Assembly: GCA_035765775.1 (NCBI GenBank)
Contig: DASTWV010000043.1
Location: 124,001 to 188,000 of the forward strand
Reading direction: 5' to 3'
Source: Actinomycetota bacterium
Lineage (GTDB): Bacteria; Actinomycetota; CADDZG01; JAHWKV01; JAOPZY01
DNA: 64,000 nucleotides
A program made the position numbers and the translations under genes. Shown here in pieces: positions 62,787-64,000 of this stretch (positions within the stretch are counted from its first letter, which is position 1; the number at the start of each line of letters is the position of its first letter). The notes beneath the pieces were generated by a model. It saw nothing but the letters and a program-made list of their open reading frames with translations. It did no database searches and was not told where the DNA came from.

Positions 62787-64000
62787 GTGGCCGAACCTCC
62801 CGCAGACCTCTGCTGCGTGTTGCCAGAGCAATACGTGCGCAAAGCCGTCGAAGAATACGGGTGGATTCTGGGTCCAAGGGTGCGACCTGAGCAGTACCAA
62901 CCCGCAAGTTTGGATCTTCGCCTTGGGCCCTACGCCTATCGCCTGCAGTCAAGCTTCCTTCCCGAGGACGACCGAGTGATGGATCGACTTGCCGGCTCGA
63001 ACATGGGCCGGATCGACCTCCGTAGCGGTGCAATCCTTGAGAAGCGTCGCCCATACCTCATACCTTTGGTCGAGCAGCTGCGTTTGCCAAAAGGAGTGCG
63101 GGCACGCTGCAACCCGCGGAGTTCAACTGGGCGACTCGATATATTCACCAGAACGATTAGTGACAAAAGCCACAGATTCGATGATATAGCCGATGGGTAT
63201 TCAGGCCAACTCTTCCTTGAGGTGGTGTCTCGCTCCTTCACAATCAGGGTGCGGTCAGGCCTCAGACTGAATCAGGTTCGGCTGATAGCGAGTCCTTCGA
63301 GGCTTTCTGATGATGAACTTCTCAAGACCCAAAGTCGGAATCCAATTCTGCACGAGAATGGCGTCCCTTTGCCGGCTGACTCGGTGACAGTTTCTGATGG
63401 GTTGTTCTTGAGTGTCGCGCTGGAGGGGGATAGAGCAAAACGGGTAGGCTACGTGGCTAAGAAGAATAGCCGGGAGCTGGATTTGTCGAAAGAATCAGCA
63501 TATTTGGTGGAGGATTTCTGGGATCCAGTGTATCCGGAAAAAGGAAATCGCCTCATTCTTGAACCCGAAGACTTCTACCTCCTGATTTCGAAGGAGGGAG
63601 TTCGTATTCCACCTGAGTTTGCTGCCGAAATGACGGCGTACGACCCTACCAGCGGAGAACTGAGGACCCACTATGCAGGGTTCTTCGACCCGGGGTTTGG
63701 GCACGACCCGACTGGCCGACACGGGACAAGGGCCGTCATGGAAGTAAGAGCGCACGACGTGGCGTTCATGATTGAACATGGGCAGAAAGTATGCAAGCTT
63801 AGCTTTGAGAAAATGTACGAGCCACCGAACCGCCTCTATGGGCCGGACATCGGGTCGGCCTATCAAGGTCAAATTCGAACGGTGAGCAGGCATTTTCGAG
63901 CCACCAGTGTGGAGGTTCGACCACTACCACTAACGGATTTCGAGGCTTCAGCCGACAAAGGCTCTGGCGTTGCGGTGAGCGAGGACCAGTTGAGGATGCT
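62787..64000 (+). CDS. dCTP deaminase-like protein (PF06559 type), 3' end beyond window
   Basis: At least 404 residues from GTG 62787 (ribosome site AAGGAG). The N-terminal two-domain Dcd/dUTPase-type fold shows YQPASLDLRLGPYAYRLQSS, RARCNPRSSTGRLDIFTRTI and GYSGQLFLEVVSRSFTIRVR. The second half (AAEMTAYDPTSGELRTHYAG, HDVAFMIEHGQKVCKLSFEK) is the symmetric repeat of the long form. Bacterial dCTP deaminases can deplete dCTP during phage infection. AT-richer than the chromosome. The frame is open at the window end. Confidence 0.8.
   Translation, partial: MAEPPADLCCVLPEQYVRKAVEEYGWILGPRVRPEQYQPASLDLRLGPYAYRLQSSFLPEDDRVMDRLAGSNMGRIDLRSGAILEKRRPYLIPLVEQLRLPKGVRARCNPRSSTGRLDIFTRTISDKSHRFDDIADGYSGQLFLEVVSRSFTIRVRSGLRLNQVRLIASPSRLSDDELLKTQSRNPILHENGVPLPADSVTVSDGLFLSVALEGDRAKRVGYVAKKNSRELDLSKESAYLVEDFWDPVYPEKGNRLILEPEDFYLLISKEGVRIPPEFAAEMTAYDPTSGELRTHYAGFFDPGFGHDPTGRHGTRAVMEVRAHDVAFMIEHGQKVCKLSFEKMYEPPNRLYGPDIGSAYQGQIRTVSRHFRATSVEVRPLPLTDFEASADKGSGVAVSEDQLRM

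Overview
The window is a chromosomal segment of a very GC-rich bacterium, most likely an uncultured actinobacterium. The evidence is a SARP/BTAD regulator, an F420-type LLM oxidoreductase, an LppX/LprG-like lipoprotein, an ANTAR/HisKA_2 two-component pair, abundant GTG/TTG starts and GxGYWL-type propeller repeats that are common in Acidimicrobiia. The class assignment is inference; no rRNA or intact tRNA gene is present.

Region 1 (1-31.3 kb) is compact and mostly intact. It holds a phosphoribosyltransferase, a fused molybdenum hydroxylase, a MarR/ClC pair, an ABC exporter, a group 2 sigma factor and an ANTAR response regulator/kinase pair with a clear terminator. It also holds a four-gene module of serine-glyoxylate aminotransferase, malyl-CoA lyase and both malate-CoA ligase subunits (12,980-17,208), which is the glyoxylate/acetyl-CoA half of the serine cycle. 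Next come a CHAP amidase, an AlkA glycosylase, a cyclic-nucleotide-domain/thioredoxin-reductase-like fusion beside a UBP zinc finger, an ECF sigma/anti-sigma pair, a secreted lactonase-like propeller, a large secreted metzincin protease and several small enzymes.

Region 2 (31.3-34.4 kb) is a rearranged patch. It carries thioredoxin, a VapBC-like pair, an IS21 transposase remnant and duplicated 3' tails of two neighbouring genes (deacetylase and thioredoxin), one interrupted by a 51-bp palindromic insert. Region 3 (34.4-48.5 kb) has large ATPase regulators (BTAD, HD-LuxR, STAND-LuxR), an SGNH/PASTA esterase, a uracil-DNA glycosylase-like gene, an acyl-CoA synthetase, a methyltransferase and a quinone oxidoreductase.

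Region 4 (44.5-53.2 kb, with one more member at 60.6 kb) is a gene graveyard. A flavin monooxygenase, cupin, three alpha/beta hydrolases, a CocE hydrolase, a secreted-protein fragment, an IS256 transposase and a small YciI/EthD-sized protein are broken by frameshifts, truncation or single in-frame stops.

Region 5 (53.2-64 kb) is visibly less GC-rich and looks like a mobile, defence-type island. It has a tyrosine integrase (frameshifted near its C-terminus) whose stop overlaps by ATGA the start of a large unknown protein with a winged helix and a nuclease-like C-terminus. It also has a DUF3644-like protein, a single-chain TIR-like/HEAT protein, an IS3 element, three partial tRNA-Val-like 3' ends that could be attachment scars, a small ORF with a ClpP-class serine protease, and a dCTP-deaminase-like gene running off the end. 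The integrase-coupled nuclease-like protein and its neighbours are the best candidates for an undescribed system; the assignment to defence is inferred from context and domain shape only.
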